Assembly (NCBI RefSeq): GCF_023205015.1
Contig: NZ_CP096258.1
Span: 2,790,001-2,854,000 of the forward strand
Length of the DNA: 64,000 bases
Reading direction: 5' to 3'
Source: Providencia rettgeri
GTDB lineage: Bacteria > Pseudomonadota > Gammaproteobacteria > Enterobacterales > Enterobacteriaceae
Part shown: one piece after another, positions 16,701 through 25,200 of the stretch
Position numbering within the stretch: position 1 is the first letter of the stretch
How the letters are laid out: each line of letters opens with the position of its first letter
Translations under genes and position numbers: made by a program
Notes under the pieces: generated by a model
What the model was told of the DNA's origin: nothing
The model's input: only the letters and a program-made list of their open reading frames with translations
The model's database searches: none

Positions 16701-19166
16701 AAATTTAATGTTATTGCTGGCTGCGATCAAACTCCCCGCTAAGTTTGATATAGCATTAATATCCTCTAAGTAAACATTTCCATTCTCAGAAACTATTTTT
16801 GCACCTAATTTATTTTCAACCACATCTACATTTGTAAGCACTAAGTTTTGATTAGAATAGATACCGCCATCTTTGGAATTAGCAGAACTGTTTATCAATT
16901 TACTTACTTTATTTATTTCTAGATTTCCTCCAGAAACTATGCTTCCATCTTGGTTATTTATTTCTCTAATATCAGTTAATGATAACTGATTTTCCGCATA
17001 AATAGCACCACTATTAGTTAACTCACTGACTTTATTTATCTTTAATTTGTCTTTAGAATTGATTTTAGATCCTTGTTCATTGACTAAATGATTGGCATTA
17101 CTTATTAGGATTGAGTTCCCTTGAATAACAGCATCACTTCCCTTATTTTTAATAGAATTAGTTTTATCAATAACTAATTTTTCATTTGAAATAATAGCTC
17201 CGGAGTTTTCTAAAGTGTTGAAATTTAAAATATCTATATCTTCACCTTGCAACCTCCCTTGGTTATTAATGCTGTTCTCTCCCGCACCTTGCAGAGTAAG
17301 CTTATTTCCTGAAATTATTTCGGAACCCTTAAAATTATTAATATTACCCGTAGATGTTATATTCAACTCATTCTTAGCATTAATTTTATTGCTATTATCA
17401 ATTTCCTTAGAGTTAATATTAAGATTATTACCTGAAGCAATGGTACCTTTATTTATCAGGCGACCATCTTTAGTATTAATGTTAACATTCTGTCCTTGTA
17501 AAAGTCCCGAATTATCAATTTCTTTGCTTACTTTGAGGTTCAGCCAACCATTTTTTGCAACTATCTCACCATCATTTTTCATTTCTAAAGAATTAACATT
17601 AACTTCTTCAGCTACAATCACACCTGAATTAAATAAATTATTTAACTCTAATGTCACCGAATTTTGAGAAGTTAGCATACTCGTATTCTTTAGAGTTTTT
17701 GATGTTATATGCAGATTACCAGATGCAGAAAGAACTCCATCATTATTAAAAATATCGGTGATATCAAAAACTAAGCTTCCTGACCTTCCAATAAATACAC
17801 CATTGTTGTTTGTCAGACTACCAGCTTTAACATTAATATTTCCTGAATCCGCCATAGTTGTGGAAGTAGAGGAAATCATTGCATCTTTTACAATTGTCCC
17901 GTTACCATCATATACAACATAATTACCATCTTGAAGATTAATTTTAGCATTAGGAATAACCTCACCTTTACTATTTGTGGCATATAATTGCCCTTCTAAA
18001 ATATATTCCCCTTTTACATTGATAATGATGCTATCAATTTCAGTTGGATATTTAGAATTTTTAACAAAAATACCTGCGGATTGCTGTAAAAATCTATCTG
18101 CTGCTATATCTATTTTTCCTTCTTCAGAAACTAAATCAGCAGCAAGCGTCAACGTTTTTTTAGAGTGAATATCAACATTATTTTTTGCAGAGATTCCACC
18201 TAAGCCTGCTTTATTTTTGCTGATAGTGATATTCTCACCGTTAAGTTTAACTGAACTATTTTTAGATTGCAGAGCCGTTAATTTTAAATCACCATCCGCT
18301 GTAATATCTAATGAAGACTGAGAAACTATACTTCCTTTATGATGTACCCCCAAACCAGTTTCAGTGCTAATAAGCTCAACTCGATTTCCATAGATAGAAC
18401 CGAGTTCACTACCATCAATGGCAACAACAGGTTTATTTTCTCCGCTAGCCCCGGTTTTAACATACGTACCTTTTGAGGTGTTATATTTATTACTTCCTGC
18501 TAATAATTTAACATCCGCACTTCCTGCTATCTGCCCATCTAGTTTAATAGCACGACTGATAATCTCAAAGTTTGACAAACCATCGGTAGAAATACCATTT
18601 CCTGTTATATTTACTTGTCCTTTATTGACATTCAGTAAATACTGCCCATCAGATAGTTCAACCTTTCCAGTACTCAATGTGAGATTATTTGCATTTAATG
18701 TCTTAGCACCATTAACTTCGATACCATTTTCATTCGCTATAATAAGGTCAGCACTTTTACCAAATACTTCCATCGTGCCATTCAACTGAGTACCTTTAAC
18801 ACCTCCAACCTCGTTTATAATAACATTAGCTTCATTATTTAAATTGTTATTTTTTATAACAAAACCACCCGTCTGGCTCACACCATCGTTTTTACTATTA
18901 TTAAAAATCACACCATTTTTATCGACATTAAATTCTTGGTATTTATTATGAGAAATACCATTAGAATTTGGGTCTACAATATTAATAGTAGGTGTTCCAT
19001 TTGCAGATTGATTAACATTAAGATCACCAGCTCCTTCGCCAGGTATAATTGCAGATAATGACTGAATAGGAAATGCGGTTGTAAAAATAGCCAAGTAAAC
19101 TGGAGATAGCTTAAAGAACTTCTTACTCGCAGAATAAGAAGAAGCTATTGAATTAGATTTATTCAA
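10761..19166 (-). CDS. TpsA filamentous haemagglutinin-type adhesin, 2801 aa
   Basis: A very large exoprotein of the two-partner secretion type. The start is TTG at 19166 with AGGA 7 bases upstream; no ATG lies nearby. Residues 1-39 form an extended signal peptide (KKFFKLSPVYLAIF core). Residues about 45-290 are the TPS domain (NGISHNKYQEFNVDKNGVIF, then IIANENGIEVNG, where the family usually has NPNGI). A long beta-helix of degenerate haemagglutinin repeats follows, broken near residues 1182-1190 by CGWGGFATC, the only cysteines I find. From about 2402 come 17 heptads KPTTPEK/T, then five 56-residue repeats to the end. No CDI toxin, VENN motif or immunity gene follows. It should be exported by the TpsB encoded immediately upstream and act as a surface adhesin. 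Confidence 0.93.
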   Translation of the reverse strand: MNKSNSIASSYSASKKFFKLSPVYLAIFTTAFPIQSLSAIIPGEGAGDLNVNQSANGTPTINIVDPNSNGISHNKYQEFNVDKNGVIFNNSKNDGVSQTGGFVIKNNNLNNEANVIINEVGGVKGTQLNGTMEVFGKSADLIIANENGIEVNGAKTLNANNLTLSTGKVELSDGQYLLNVNKGQVNITGNGISTDGLSNFEIISRAIKLDGQIAGSADVKLLAGSNKYNTSKGTYVKTGASGENKPVVAIDGSELGSIYGNRVELISTETGLGVHHKGSIVSQSSLDITADGDLKLTALQSKNSSVKLNGENITISKNKAGLGGISAKNNVDIHSKKTLTLAADLVSEEGKIDIAADRFLQQSAGIFVKNSKYPTEIDSIIINVKGEYILEGQLYATNSKGEVIPNAKINLQDGNYVVYDGNGTIVKDAMISSTSTTMADSGNINVKAGSLTNNNGVFIGRSGSLVFDITDIFNNDGVLSASGNLHITSKTLKNTSMLTSQNSVTLELNNLFNSGVIVAEEVNVNSLEMKNDGEIVAKNGWLNLKVSKEIDNSGLLQGQNVNINTKDGRLINKGTIASGNNLNINSKEIDNSNKINAKNELNITSTGNINNFKGSEIISGNKLTLQGAGENSINNQGRLQGEDIDILNFNTLENSGAIISNEKLVIDKTNSIKNKGSDAVIQGNSILISNANHLVNEQGSKINSKDKLKINKVSELTNSGAIYAENQLSLTDIREINNQDGSIVSGGNLEINKVSKLINSSANSKDGGIYSNQNLVLTNVDVVENKLGAKIVSENGNVYLEDINAISNLAGSLIAASNNIKFNNIKNIANSGEISAENNIKFSNVDTLKNNGGVILAGNDLILSNISDLLNIHEGHIKAGNIKADDILYLKNEDSFIDSDGNIYLNVKRIDNISTNNNFRVDAYISAQNSMHIVAEDVNNKTALIDAINELEINAANSISNTEGSEIYADNNVVIKTNNLHNNKSNIKSDGNTHVEIYQNITNNDGYIIATNDLYFKINNDFIYDKDSGYFQVNDANGSMKLESEGSITVNKVLESSAAIQLYATGSITNTSGILSGNNVHLEANGDITNEKNALIFSSKEVNIITENGTFSNNEKANVSAISDINITAENVINKGGKIRSEKNINIESKYLKNETTIYNKDGEWDYSNSQQINGQHTQPSCGWGGFATCSYYISGSIPNPVGIIEIDDQATISAKNELNINKQNKYEGGQKTENKGGTIQSGGNMFIRGDLTNEALSISIGYDSILDKQLSDPLVAKYHWSAIGSNTETQEFSTLHEFIDFILSPESDENYLKATKKVGDETIFSAHMSQLFGASWKAKNKEDLQNDWQKLNQRDPVTGKPEYSNLKFYAVSEQKSVIAAGGNLQHVDGSFNNGLDKELAVDKQSNEHVVIEKVGDQEINVNNSSYDVTTSKKDISRLENQSGITTSNTYEEMAKMPGLFDKNNDIVGGYANLQPSPDPSENIHVLYETRPEFINQDAFYGSDYFFQQVGYEPTEPVIVLGDNYFISEVIRREIDDSVGAFFLTRDGVEGADLTKQLMDNAGTVNGADEFVIGEPLTPEQINNLDKDIVWFVTEDVEGVQVLVPRIYLAPSTLEEIKNDSSNASAIVSAGGDVQIDATEVNNVNGSIKSGGNVDIKSENNIVNSSVGQNGGIVAGGNISLVSETGDIHNSGAALKAGENIKVEAKEGDVTLTASTGYNDQGKKVTHRYDDAVTAGGNIDISGNNVTVNAVDIEADKDISLTAKDGDVKFNNLYDVDSSYDSEYTSSGLLTSTLKETTTSEAKSVESTVKAGGNLTINASNDIVMKGGEYSGESGNINAGGNIDVQATQDYSYSEQVDSSSGFVLGAKVSGFGKSAEYDSYSAEGTNTTAENGTHNNKESQVSNAGSKRPGSAPTTETGGFQAGFKTETTTTTENSVTNNNASLNFGNDLTIKAGDTVDIGGGDFESDSIKIEANELKSTKYEDTTSKTVTHEETFIGVKAEAHSDVIDAYDKIGNKIEQDKSGKEINAGLTTAEVAGEVTNVIFGDIAGTSVSVGKDKTSDTTQSTTSKENITTIKGNNIEINTKSDAELNGVNITGNNVDMDIGGELTVNSAKTEYTESSSSNSLSVGLSAGASVGLTGGGVGVSIDASEQKSSSKESGTSYTNSNITGDNVTIKTGGDLSLTGANINSNTADIDVGGDLNITSVQDTVNRNDSSEQWGASIGLAVSTSGVIPTASGSYGQGSEEYQSKTTSEQSGIKTTGELNIKTGNDVNLTGGHIVSQSGEGSVDVGGDINATTLTDTIKQDGLTAGGGAGVSMKGMPTANGYVNTSDTIDYEEDQKATISVGQPNLDKINGDLNTDKDNMSEVTKDVVIAGNDISFTVGSIGSGKDKKPSDSSTTPNKKPTTPEKKPTTPEKKPTTPEKKPTTPEKKPTTPEKKPTTPEKKPTTPEKKPTIPEKKPTTPEKKPTTPEKKPTTPEKKPTTPETKPTTPEKKPTTPETKPTTPEKKPTTPETKPTTPETKPVTKWPEVQPTKPVITSPGSSSSMPGFVPPKGNSSQSGNGQNEAPKANGQQGQGSTSGTKWPEVQPTKPVITSPGGSSSMPGFVPPKGNGSQSGNGQNEAPKANGQQGQGSTGGTKWPEVQPTKPVITSPGSSSSMPGFVPPKGNSSQSGNGQNEAPKANGQQGQGSTSGTKWPEVQPTKPVITSPGSSSSMPGFVPPKGNGSQSGNGQNEAPKANGQQGQGSTGGTKWPEVQPTKPVITSPGSSSSMPGFVPPKGDTVASSGNGKWIQLFNDTELA
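10830..11595 (-). repeat. Five 168-bp tandem repeats in tpsA 3' end
   Basis: The element GGTGGCACAAACCCCGGCAT recurs at 10834, 11002, 11170, 11338 and 11506, exactly 168 bp apart (56 codons). Each unit encodes WPEVQPTKPVITSPG, MPGFVPPKG and QNEAPKANGQQGQGS blocks. Units alternate between two sequence types (Ser versus Gly codons, CTT versus CTG, CTATTTC versus CCATTCC), so the true unit of recent duplication is a 336-bp pair. The final C-terminal unit ends with a distinct sequence (GKWIQLFNDTELA). Confidence 0.95.
11605..11961 (-). repeat. 17 copies of a 21-bp repeat in tpsA (KPTTPEK heptads)
   Basis: GGTGTTGTCGGTTTCTTCTCC recurs every 21 bp from 11605 to 11941, 17 units by period counting. 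It encodes KPTTPEK, with Lys-to-Thr changes in the last units and one KPTIPEK. It forms a proline-rich, charged stalk between the beta-helix and the C-terminal repeats. The near-identity of units makes copy number likely to change by slippage. Confidence 0.95.
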
Positions 19167-19208
19167 TTTAGATTCCTAATAAAAATTAATTTTGTTTAAA
19201 ATAAATTA

Positions 19209-20957
19209 TTAAAAATTGACACCGATACGATAGTATATTGCAAGGTTATCAACATCCCTGTTACGTAAGCTTTTCGGCTTTATTAAAGGCCACCCTGCTG
19301 ACAAAGATGATGAAAAATATTTTTGATTTAATCTAAGGCCTAGAGCCCCTCCTGATATATATTCCCCAGAACATTTATTTACATAGATGCTGCAATTATT
19401 TTTAATATAACCAACATCATAACCAAAAAATGGTGTTGCCATAACCCCGCCAAAACCATTAAAATAAAATGGAAATTTTTGAGTATTTGAAATATATCCA
19501 CCATTATTTCCAGAAATAGACTCTTCCTTAAAACCTCTAACAGAATATTCATCCCCTATGGTGATATTTTGATCGCTAACTAATATATTATTACTGTATT
19601 GAAATGATGTATTTAAATCATAGCTAATAGAAAACCTATCAAATTGATAAATATTTTTCGACCAACTAACCAAACCATTCATTTTAACAAAATTAATATC
19701 AAAACCTTTTAAATCAGGATCATTAACCCAGGCAGAGCCAAACCAAGGCGTTCCTTTCGTAAAAGATAGATCCCAATAAGTTCCACCATCCCATATTGTT
19801 GTAACGTCATTCATCCCAATAGAAATATTACTGTAACGCTTACTACTTACATCAATTATTAAATTCTGTATTCTATTTAGGTTATCTTTAACATCTAAAG
19901 CAGTATAAAGTGATAATTTATGCTCACTGTTTCGAAAAACAACATGATTAAATTTAAATGAATAACGTTCTGAATTACCATCGCTTTTATATCCACCAAA
20001 GTTTCCACCAATTAATTTCTCATACTCTGAACGATAATAAGATGCATCAAAAGATGAGTAACCAAATGGTATTGAATATGATACTGACCAAGAATTTTGC
20101 GTATCTGCCTTTTGTTTTAACTCATTGTAGCCGTAATAAAAACCTAGAATGTCATTAAAGCCAATAAAGTTATTAACGCTAAGGTTCCCACTATACTGAT
20201 TCCACCCTGACTCCTTTCTTCCTGAGTTATTTAACTTCAAAGAGCCATTAATATAATCATATTCTAGGTTTTCAATATCTAAATTGGAAAATCCAATTTC
20301 ATCATCTGCTAACACCCTGATCTTTGCTTTATATGATATTCTTAAAAGGTTATCCAAGGTCTGATCGACATCAGATATGTCTAATACTTTTCCTTTATAA
20401 AAAGGAAATGCACTGTTCACTCTCATCTTTTGAAAAAAAGTAGGATTTTTACCATCAATTAATACATCATTAATTTTTCCCCAAAGAACCATTAACCGAA
20501 GCTCTTTTGAGTTTAAATTTCCTTCTTGGATAGTTAAAAGTGTTGTAGTGTATCCTTTGTCAATATAAAAATTAGTCAAATCACCTATTAATTTTAAAAT
20601 TTCGGTTTTACCTAACTCTTTACCAGTATAATTTTTGAGTATATTATTTCTTTTTTTTGAGTTAGCAAATACATCATCATTTTCTATCACAATTGATGTG
20701 ATAAGATACTTAACGTTATCTAATTCTTTTTCTAATTCATAATCTTTTTCTATTATTTTTTTATTATTATTATTAATCTCTCGATTAATCCATTTTTCTT
20801 TATTAATATTGTCAATATTTCTTTCACGGATCAGTTTATCTAATTCCCTTGTAGAATCTGACATATTCCCCGCATCCGTATTAGCTAAAGAATAAATTGA
20901 ATAACCACATAAAAATATTAATAAAAACAATACCACTAATATATATTTATTTTTCAT
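19209..20957 (-). CDS. TpsB outer-membrane transporter (FhaC/ShlB family)
   Basis: 582 residues. A signal/anchor segment at residues 5-25 is followed by a charged, probably helical stretch (to about residue 85), two POTRA domains (about 85-235) and a 16-strand barrel. The L6 loop motif VRGF (SVRGFKEESISGNNGGY) that defines the Omp85/TpsB family is present, and the last residue is Phe, as for most barrel proteins. It exports the TpsA encoded 42 bp downstream. Its ATG lies one base past the TAG of the fimbrial tip gene, so it is translated as part of the same message as the chaperone-usher genes. The signal segment is longer and more hydrophobic than is usual. Confidence 0.93.
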   Translation of the reverse strand: MKNKYILVVLFLLIFLCGYSIYSLANTDAGNMSDSTRELDKLIRERNIDNINKEKWINREINNNNKKIIEKDYELEKELDNVKYLITSIVIENDDVFANSKKRNNILKNYTGKELGKTEILKLIGDLTNFYIDKGYTTTLLTIQEGNLNSKELRLMVLWGKINDVLIDGKNPTFFQKMRVNSAFPFYKGKVLDISDVDQTLDNLLRISYKAKIRVLADDEIGFSNLDIENLEYDYINGSLKLNNSGRKESGWNQYSGNLSVNNFIGFNDILGFYYGYNELKQKADTQNSWSVSYSIPFGYSSFDASYYRSEYEKLIGGNFGGYKSDGNSERYSFKFNHVVFRNSEHKLSLYTALDVKDNLNRIQNLIIDVSSKRYSNISIGMNDVTTIWDGGTYWDLSFTKGTPWFGSAWVNDPDLKGFDINFVKMNGLVSWSKNIYQFDRFSISYDLNTSFQYSNNILVSDQNITIGDEYSVRGFKEESISGNNGGYISNTQKFPFYFNGFGGVMATPFFGYDVGYIKNNCSIYVNKCSGEYISGGALGLRLNQKYFSSSLSAGWPLIKPKSLRNRDVDNLAIYYRIGVNF

Positions 20958-20958
20958 A

Positions 20959-21885
20959 CTAATTGACCGAAAGTGTTATAAACGCATCAGCATTAATAGT
21001 TCCGATTGAAAGCTTACTTTTACTTTCAATCTCTATAGCTGCTTTTAAATTAAGTAAATAAGGTATTCCATTTTCTATTTTTATTTGATCTCCAGGCTCA
21101 GTACGGGAAACAATAGAATTGTCTTCATTCATAAGCTTAATAGAAACGCCTCCTTTTCCTGCGGTTCCTAAATTCTCCAACTTCCCTGTACTTCCAAATT
21201 TCCCTTGATAATAAACACCTACGTATTGCGTCTGGTCACAATAAATTTCCAGTTGAAAGTTTTCCCCTCCCTTATTGAACCGACCACTTTTTAAATCATC
21301 AATACTGTAATTTCCAAGATCAACAATCACATCATCTTTCACATAACAAGATTTGGCTTTTGTCTCTATATCTTCATCCAAAACTATACGCATAAAATTA
21401 ACATCATTATCCCTTCCCCTTATTACTACAGTTGCTATTTCTGTATTTTTTGATATTTTCCCTGTTCTAATTCCACTCATTTTTACAAATTCGACAACCA
21501 ATTGTTGGCTAACATTACAAGGAGTTTTACATTGCCTATTAAATGGAAAATAATTAGTTGATGAATTTACTGAGCTATCACTTGTTGGCCAATAAATACG
21601 TAACCCTAAACCAGGAATTGATGTTTTAATCGTATCTCTATCATATTTTCCAAAATTAACTCTATCCGAATAAACACCTATCAGCTCTAATTCTTGCTGA
21701 TTATTAGTCGTGCTATTTATTACTTTTGTATTTATTTTATGCTCGCTTTTGGATAAAACTGCCCCCAATGGTTTATCATGGTAATCTATAATTTTATTAT
21801 CATTTAAATAAATATTTTCTGTATATACACTTGAAAAGCATTTTATAGAAACGAAAAACAACATTAAAAATATTGAAATTTTCAT
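20959..21885 (-). CDS. Fimbrial tip adhesin-like subunit of the mixed locus
   Basis: 308 residues from the ATG at 21885, preceded by AAGAGA; a TTG at 21906 lies inside the usher gene and is less likely. A signal peptide (ISIFLMLFFVSIKCFS) is followed by an N-terminal domain with a CKTPC cysteine pair (residues about 120-130) and a second pair (SCYVKDD, IYCDQ), then a C-terminal region ending with alternating strands (TINADAFITLSVN) as in pilin domains. The size and position after the usher fit a tip adhesin. I do not recognise a close relative, so the adhesin role is inferred from context. It is the link gene between the usher and tpsB. Confidence 0.7.
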   Translation of the reverse strand: MKISIFLMLFFVSIKCFSSVYTENIYLNDNKIIDYHDKPLGAVLSKSEHKINTKVINSTTNNQQELELIGVYSDRVNFGKYDRDTIKTSIPGLGLRIYWPTSDSSVNSSTNYFPFNRQCKTPCNVSQQLVVEFVKMSGIRTGKISKNTEIATVVIRGRDNDVNFMRIVLDEDIETKAKSCYVKDDVIVDLGNYSIDDLKSGRFNKGGENFQLEIYCDQTQYVGVYYQGKFGSTGKLENLGTAGKGGVSIKLMNEDNSIVSRTEPGDQIKIENGIPYLLNLKAAIEIESKSKLSIGTINADAFITLSVN

Positions 21886-21896
21886 TAGAATCTCTT

Positions 21897-24392
21897 TTAA
21901 TAGCAATTTATGTCAATTTGCGATTGTGTTGTAGACATATCCTTTTTTAAATCATCAGTATTTAATATACATTCATACTTTTCCCCATCTAAACTCCAAA
22001 CTGCCTTCCAGGGGTTTTCATTAACTTCATTTATATTAGGCTCTGATATAAATACAAAACCACTTTGATCTGTAATGCCTAAGCTATTATTTTCCCCATC
22101 TATTATTTTCGTACCAAAAGGAATTTTATATTTATCACTCTTAATTTTAAGTATTTTATTAAATACTTTGTTTACCTTGAACTCAACTAATGGCGATGAG
22201 CCTGAAACAGGAATAACCATTAAATTATTATCTTCTATCTCAGCGTTATTTTTGCTTTTTTTAGAATCCAATAGGATATAATTCTTTTTATACGGTGATA
22301 AGTTTGGATAAATACCATAGCCATTACCAGCAATTTCAATATTACTATTTGATGATACTTTCATGCCCTCAGCACCAACTGCTTTTATAATCGAATAAGT
22401 TTTTCCTATATTTGAGACTCTATTTATGCCACCAGAATGTAAAACAACGGCTCCTTTCATATTACCATATAACATTTTACTATTATTGCTTTGAGAATAG
22501 CCTACTGATTTCGTATTATAGCCATTATTATTTTCTACTGATAATCCAAATCCAGGAGTTGTATTTGAATTCTTATCAGTCCAAATATTTATAGAACTTG
22601 CATTTCGTGTTTTTTCATTTATCGAAGCTGCAACTCTGGTATTATACCCATTAGAATGATTTGAATAACTTGAACTGAGATTAACATTTTTATTTTTAGT
22701 ATAAATAGGAATACTTGCACTTAAATATAGTGTATTATCAATTTTGTCCATATTGTTTTTATATCTAAAAATTGACATATTGTAGTTTATTCTTTTATAT
22801 TGATTATTAAAACCAATAGAATAACTATAATTATCCTTATAATTACTACTCCATGGCTGTGAATAGTAACCAGACATAGATATACTACCAAAGCCTTCTG
22901 GAAGATTTTTACTTATAGATATATCAGTTAGCTGTTTTTGGCTCGAATTTATAAAAAAGTTTCTGTTATTATCAACTTGTTTCTCTGTAAGAAATTGCTC
23001 CAATTCCAAATAATTTTCATCTAAATAACGTGACATTGATAATGAAAAATAGATATCCAATGGGTGAATATCATTTTCGTAACTCATTCTTATTTTGTCA
23101 TTACAAAATACACTACACGATGAATCAAGAGCCCGCTTTACATCACTCTTTGAGCGAGAGTATTCCATTGACATACCACCAATAGATGAATTTATTGTTC
23201 CTCCAACCATTGCCTGCATATAATCATTGGGAAAAATAGTTTGTACACCACTGTATATGGTAAGATTATTATTTACTCCATATTTTATAATTCCCTGAGT
23301 TAGCCAATAATTCTGTGAATAATTCATATCTAATTCACCAACATCTACGCTATACTCATACTTGCCAGGCCTCAGAAGATTAGAAATAGTAGATACAGGA
23401 ATTTCCTGTACAGTTCTTTCTCCCTCAACATTCGTTAATATGATATCTAAACTACCATTTCCATAAGTTATTGGTAAATCAGTGATATTATATTCACCAG
23501 CAGGTATGTTTTTTTCATAAATAACACGACCATTATACTCAACACTGAGTAAAGAAGGTGTATTAGCTATCCCTCTGATAACTGGTGCAAAACCACTTAG
23601 TGATGTTGGCTCCATTCTCTTATCACTAGCCAATTTTGCTCCCCGATATTTAGCCCAACTAAAATATTGACTATCTGTTGTCATCTCCCCGATAGTTAAA
23701 GCAGATTTTAAGCTAGCAATTGGATACTCTGCATATAAATCATTAAATCTATTTTTTGTTGCTTTATTACTTTTTGCTGTTAATACGTTGCTAGTATATA
23801 TATGCCATGAAGATAAATTTAAATGTTGATTGAAATACCCCCTATATAAATGCATATTGTTATAATTGCTTTGCCTTATATTGGTATAATTCATATCATA
23901 TGAAATAGCATAACTATTGACTCCCTTACTCCATTGTTCAGGAGAAATATAGTCCTCTGGCTTTGTCGATATATAAATTTGAGGTATGTTAATACTTAAT
24001 TTTTCTTCCTCATCATTATATTCCGTATATGCTCCATTTAATAATTCATCTATATAAGTACAACCTAATAACCGCTCTCTTTCTAAGAAAACCATTTCAT
24101 AATTTAGTTTTAATTTATCTAAATCTTTCTGTGAAAAGCACGGTTTTAATTCACCATTGGCATTTTTAAAATTAATATTTTCCAGGCCAATCTTTTTATG
24201 ATTAACATAAATATCCACATAGTATCTGCCTGGTTTTTTAACTTCATCTAATATAATGTTTTCATTATGTCCTAAATATGTTAAAAAACTAGTTTTAAAC
24301 CTATCATTGGAGTTCTTAGTTTCATTAGCATAGGTAGTTTCATTAGCAAAAAAAACAAACAAAGCTGGTAATATATATTTTTTTATTTTCAT
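21897..24392 (-). CDS. Outer-membrane usher of the mixed locus
   Basis: 831 residues. After the signal peptide comes the N-terminal domain (RFKTSFLTYLG onwards), a barrel with central plug (SDKRMEPTSLSGFAPVIRG at about residue 255-270, then GEYNITDLP), and a C-terminal domain closing with a cysteine pair (KYECILN / IDINCY). This is the FimD/PapC fold. It is visibly richer in A and T than the usher at 2517-5105 and shares few exact blocks with it, so the two loci have separate histories. Its ATG lies one base past the chaperone TGA. It assembles the fimbria made of the pilin at 25201-25803. Confidence 0.95.
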   Translation of the reverse strand: MKIKKYILPALFVFFANETTYANETKNSNDRFKTSFLTYLGHNENIILDEVKKPGRYYVDIYVNHKKIGLENINFKNANGELKPCFSQKDLDKLKLNYEMVFLERERLLGCTYIDELLNGAYTEYNDEEEKLSINIPQIYISTKPEDYISPEQWSKGVNSYAISYDMNYTNIRQSNYNNMHLYRGYFNQHLNLSSWHIYTSNVLTAKSNKATKNRFNDLYAEYPIASLKSALTIGEMTTDSQYFSWAKYRGAKLASDKRMEPTSLSGFAPVIRGIANTPSLLSVEYNGRVIYEKNIPAGEYNITDLPITYGNGSLDIILTNVEGERTVQEIPVSTISNLLRPGKYEYSVDVGELDMNYSQNYWLTQGIIKYGVNNNLTIYSGVQTIFPNDYMQAMVGGTINSSIGGMSMEYSRSKSDVKRALDSSCSVFCNDKIRMSYENDIHPLDIYFSLSMSRYLDENYLELEQFLTEKQVDNNRNFFINSSQKQLTDISISKNLPEGFGSISMSGYYSQPWSSNYKDNYSYSIGFNNQYKRINYNMSIFRYKNNMDKIDNTLYLSASIPIYTKNKNVNLSSSYSNHSNGYNTRVAASINEKTRNASSINIWTDKNSNTTPGFGLSVENNNGYNTKSVGYSQSNNSKMLYGNMKGAVVLHSGGINRVSNIGKTYSIIKAVGAEGMKVSSNSNIEIAGNGYGIYPNLSPYKKNYILLDSKKSKNNAEIEDNNLMVIPVSGSSPLVEFKVNKVFNKILKIKSDKYKIPFGTKIIDGENNSLGITDQSGFVFISEPNINEVNENPWKAVWSLDGEKYECILNTDDLKKDMSTTQSQIDINCY

Positions 24393-24393
24393 A

Positions 24394-25095
24394 TCAGCTC
24401 ACAATGACCTCTTTTGATATGTAAGCCCCAAGATCATCTATGTAACTATATTTTATGTTTATATTTTTTCCATTCGTCTTATTTTTTAATTTAAATCTAG
24501 TCTCACTAAATGGAGAAATAAAACTTGAATCCATATTTACAGCATTATCATCAATTAAAACACTTCCTAAATTAACATATATTGGTGACTTATTTGTAGC
24601 AACCAAATAGCTATCATTACCACTATTTTCCATTCTCCAAGTTAATTTATCCCCCGCATCTTGCCTATTTATATTGATGTTACTAGGCAAATAAAAAAAC
24701 TTAATTTTAGTGTGAATGGCAATATTAAGAGAATTCTCTGACTGACTGTTTTCAGGTGGTATATCCAAAAAATTCAACCACAACATAGTTTCTCTATCTT
24801 TAGGATATGAGTCTTTAAGCTCACTAGTTCCTATAATTCTTACCACCTTTGATTTTTCAGGTCTTATCTTAAATACAGGCTGTGTAATAATAAATTTCGA
24901 ATCAGCTATTTTATCATTACTCTCATTTTCAGATAACCAAACGTGGACCAATGCTGTCTTTTTACCTAAATTATTCACCTCAAATGTTTGCTCATTTTCC
25001 GATTCATCAAATATAACTCTCGTTGTATTTATTTGAATTGTAGCTAATGACGATAAGGGCATTAGTACGATAAATAAAATAATTAATTTATTCAT
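24394..25095 (-). CDS. Periplasmic fimbrial chaperone of the mixed locus
   Basis: 233 residues from the ATG at 25095; the longer frame opens with TTG at 25107. The signal peptide (KLIILFIVLMPLSSLA) is followed by the PapD fold: INTTRVIFDESENEQTF with the conserved Arg, FIITQPVFKIRP, VVRIIG, DRETMLWLNF and HTKIKFFYLPSN with the cleft Lys; the C-terminal domain has YIDDLGAY. It folds and caps the subunits of this operon. It comes after the pilin gene and directly before the usher. Confidence 0.92.
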   Translation of the reverse strand: MNKLIILFIVLMPLSSLATIQINTTRVIFDESENEQTFEVNNLGKKTALVHVWLSENESNDKIADSKFIITQPVFKIRPEKSKVVRIIGTSELKDSYPKDRETMLWLNFLDIPPENSQSENSLNIAIHTKIKFFYLPSNININRQDAGDKLTWRMENSGNDSYLVATNKSPIYVNLGSVLIDDNAVNMDSSFISPFSETRFKLKNKTNGKNINIKYSYIDDLGAYISKEVIVS

Positions 25096-25172
25096 TTTAT
25101 CATCCAATATTTATAGATATTAAATTAATGCTAATTAGTGCTGATTTATTTTAATATTTGATTTTTTATTGT

Positions 25173-25193
25173 AGGCTTCATTTCCTGAAGCCT
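25173..25193 (-). promoter_or_regulatory. Hairpin between pilin and chaperone genes
   Basis: AGGCTTCA (25173-25180) and TGAAGCCT (25186-25193) form a perfect 8-bp stem with a 5-nt loop, 8 bp past the pilin stop. There is no U-run after it on the minus strand, so it is more likely a message-protecting stem than a terminator. Its place matches the hairpin at 7907-7933 in the other fimbrial operon. Confidence 0.55.
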
Positions 25194-25200
25194 TATTTTA

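Noticed and set aside
10761..19166. Contact-dependent inhibition (CdiA) toxin system
   Set aside because: The big exoprotein has no VENN-type motif, no variable toxin domain at its C-terminus (it ends in proline-rich repeats), and no small immunity gene follows on the same strand. The upstream transporter alone does not distinguish CDI from adhesins.
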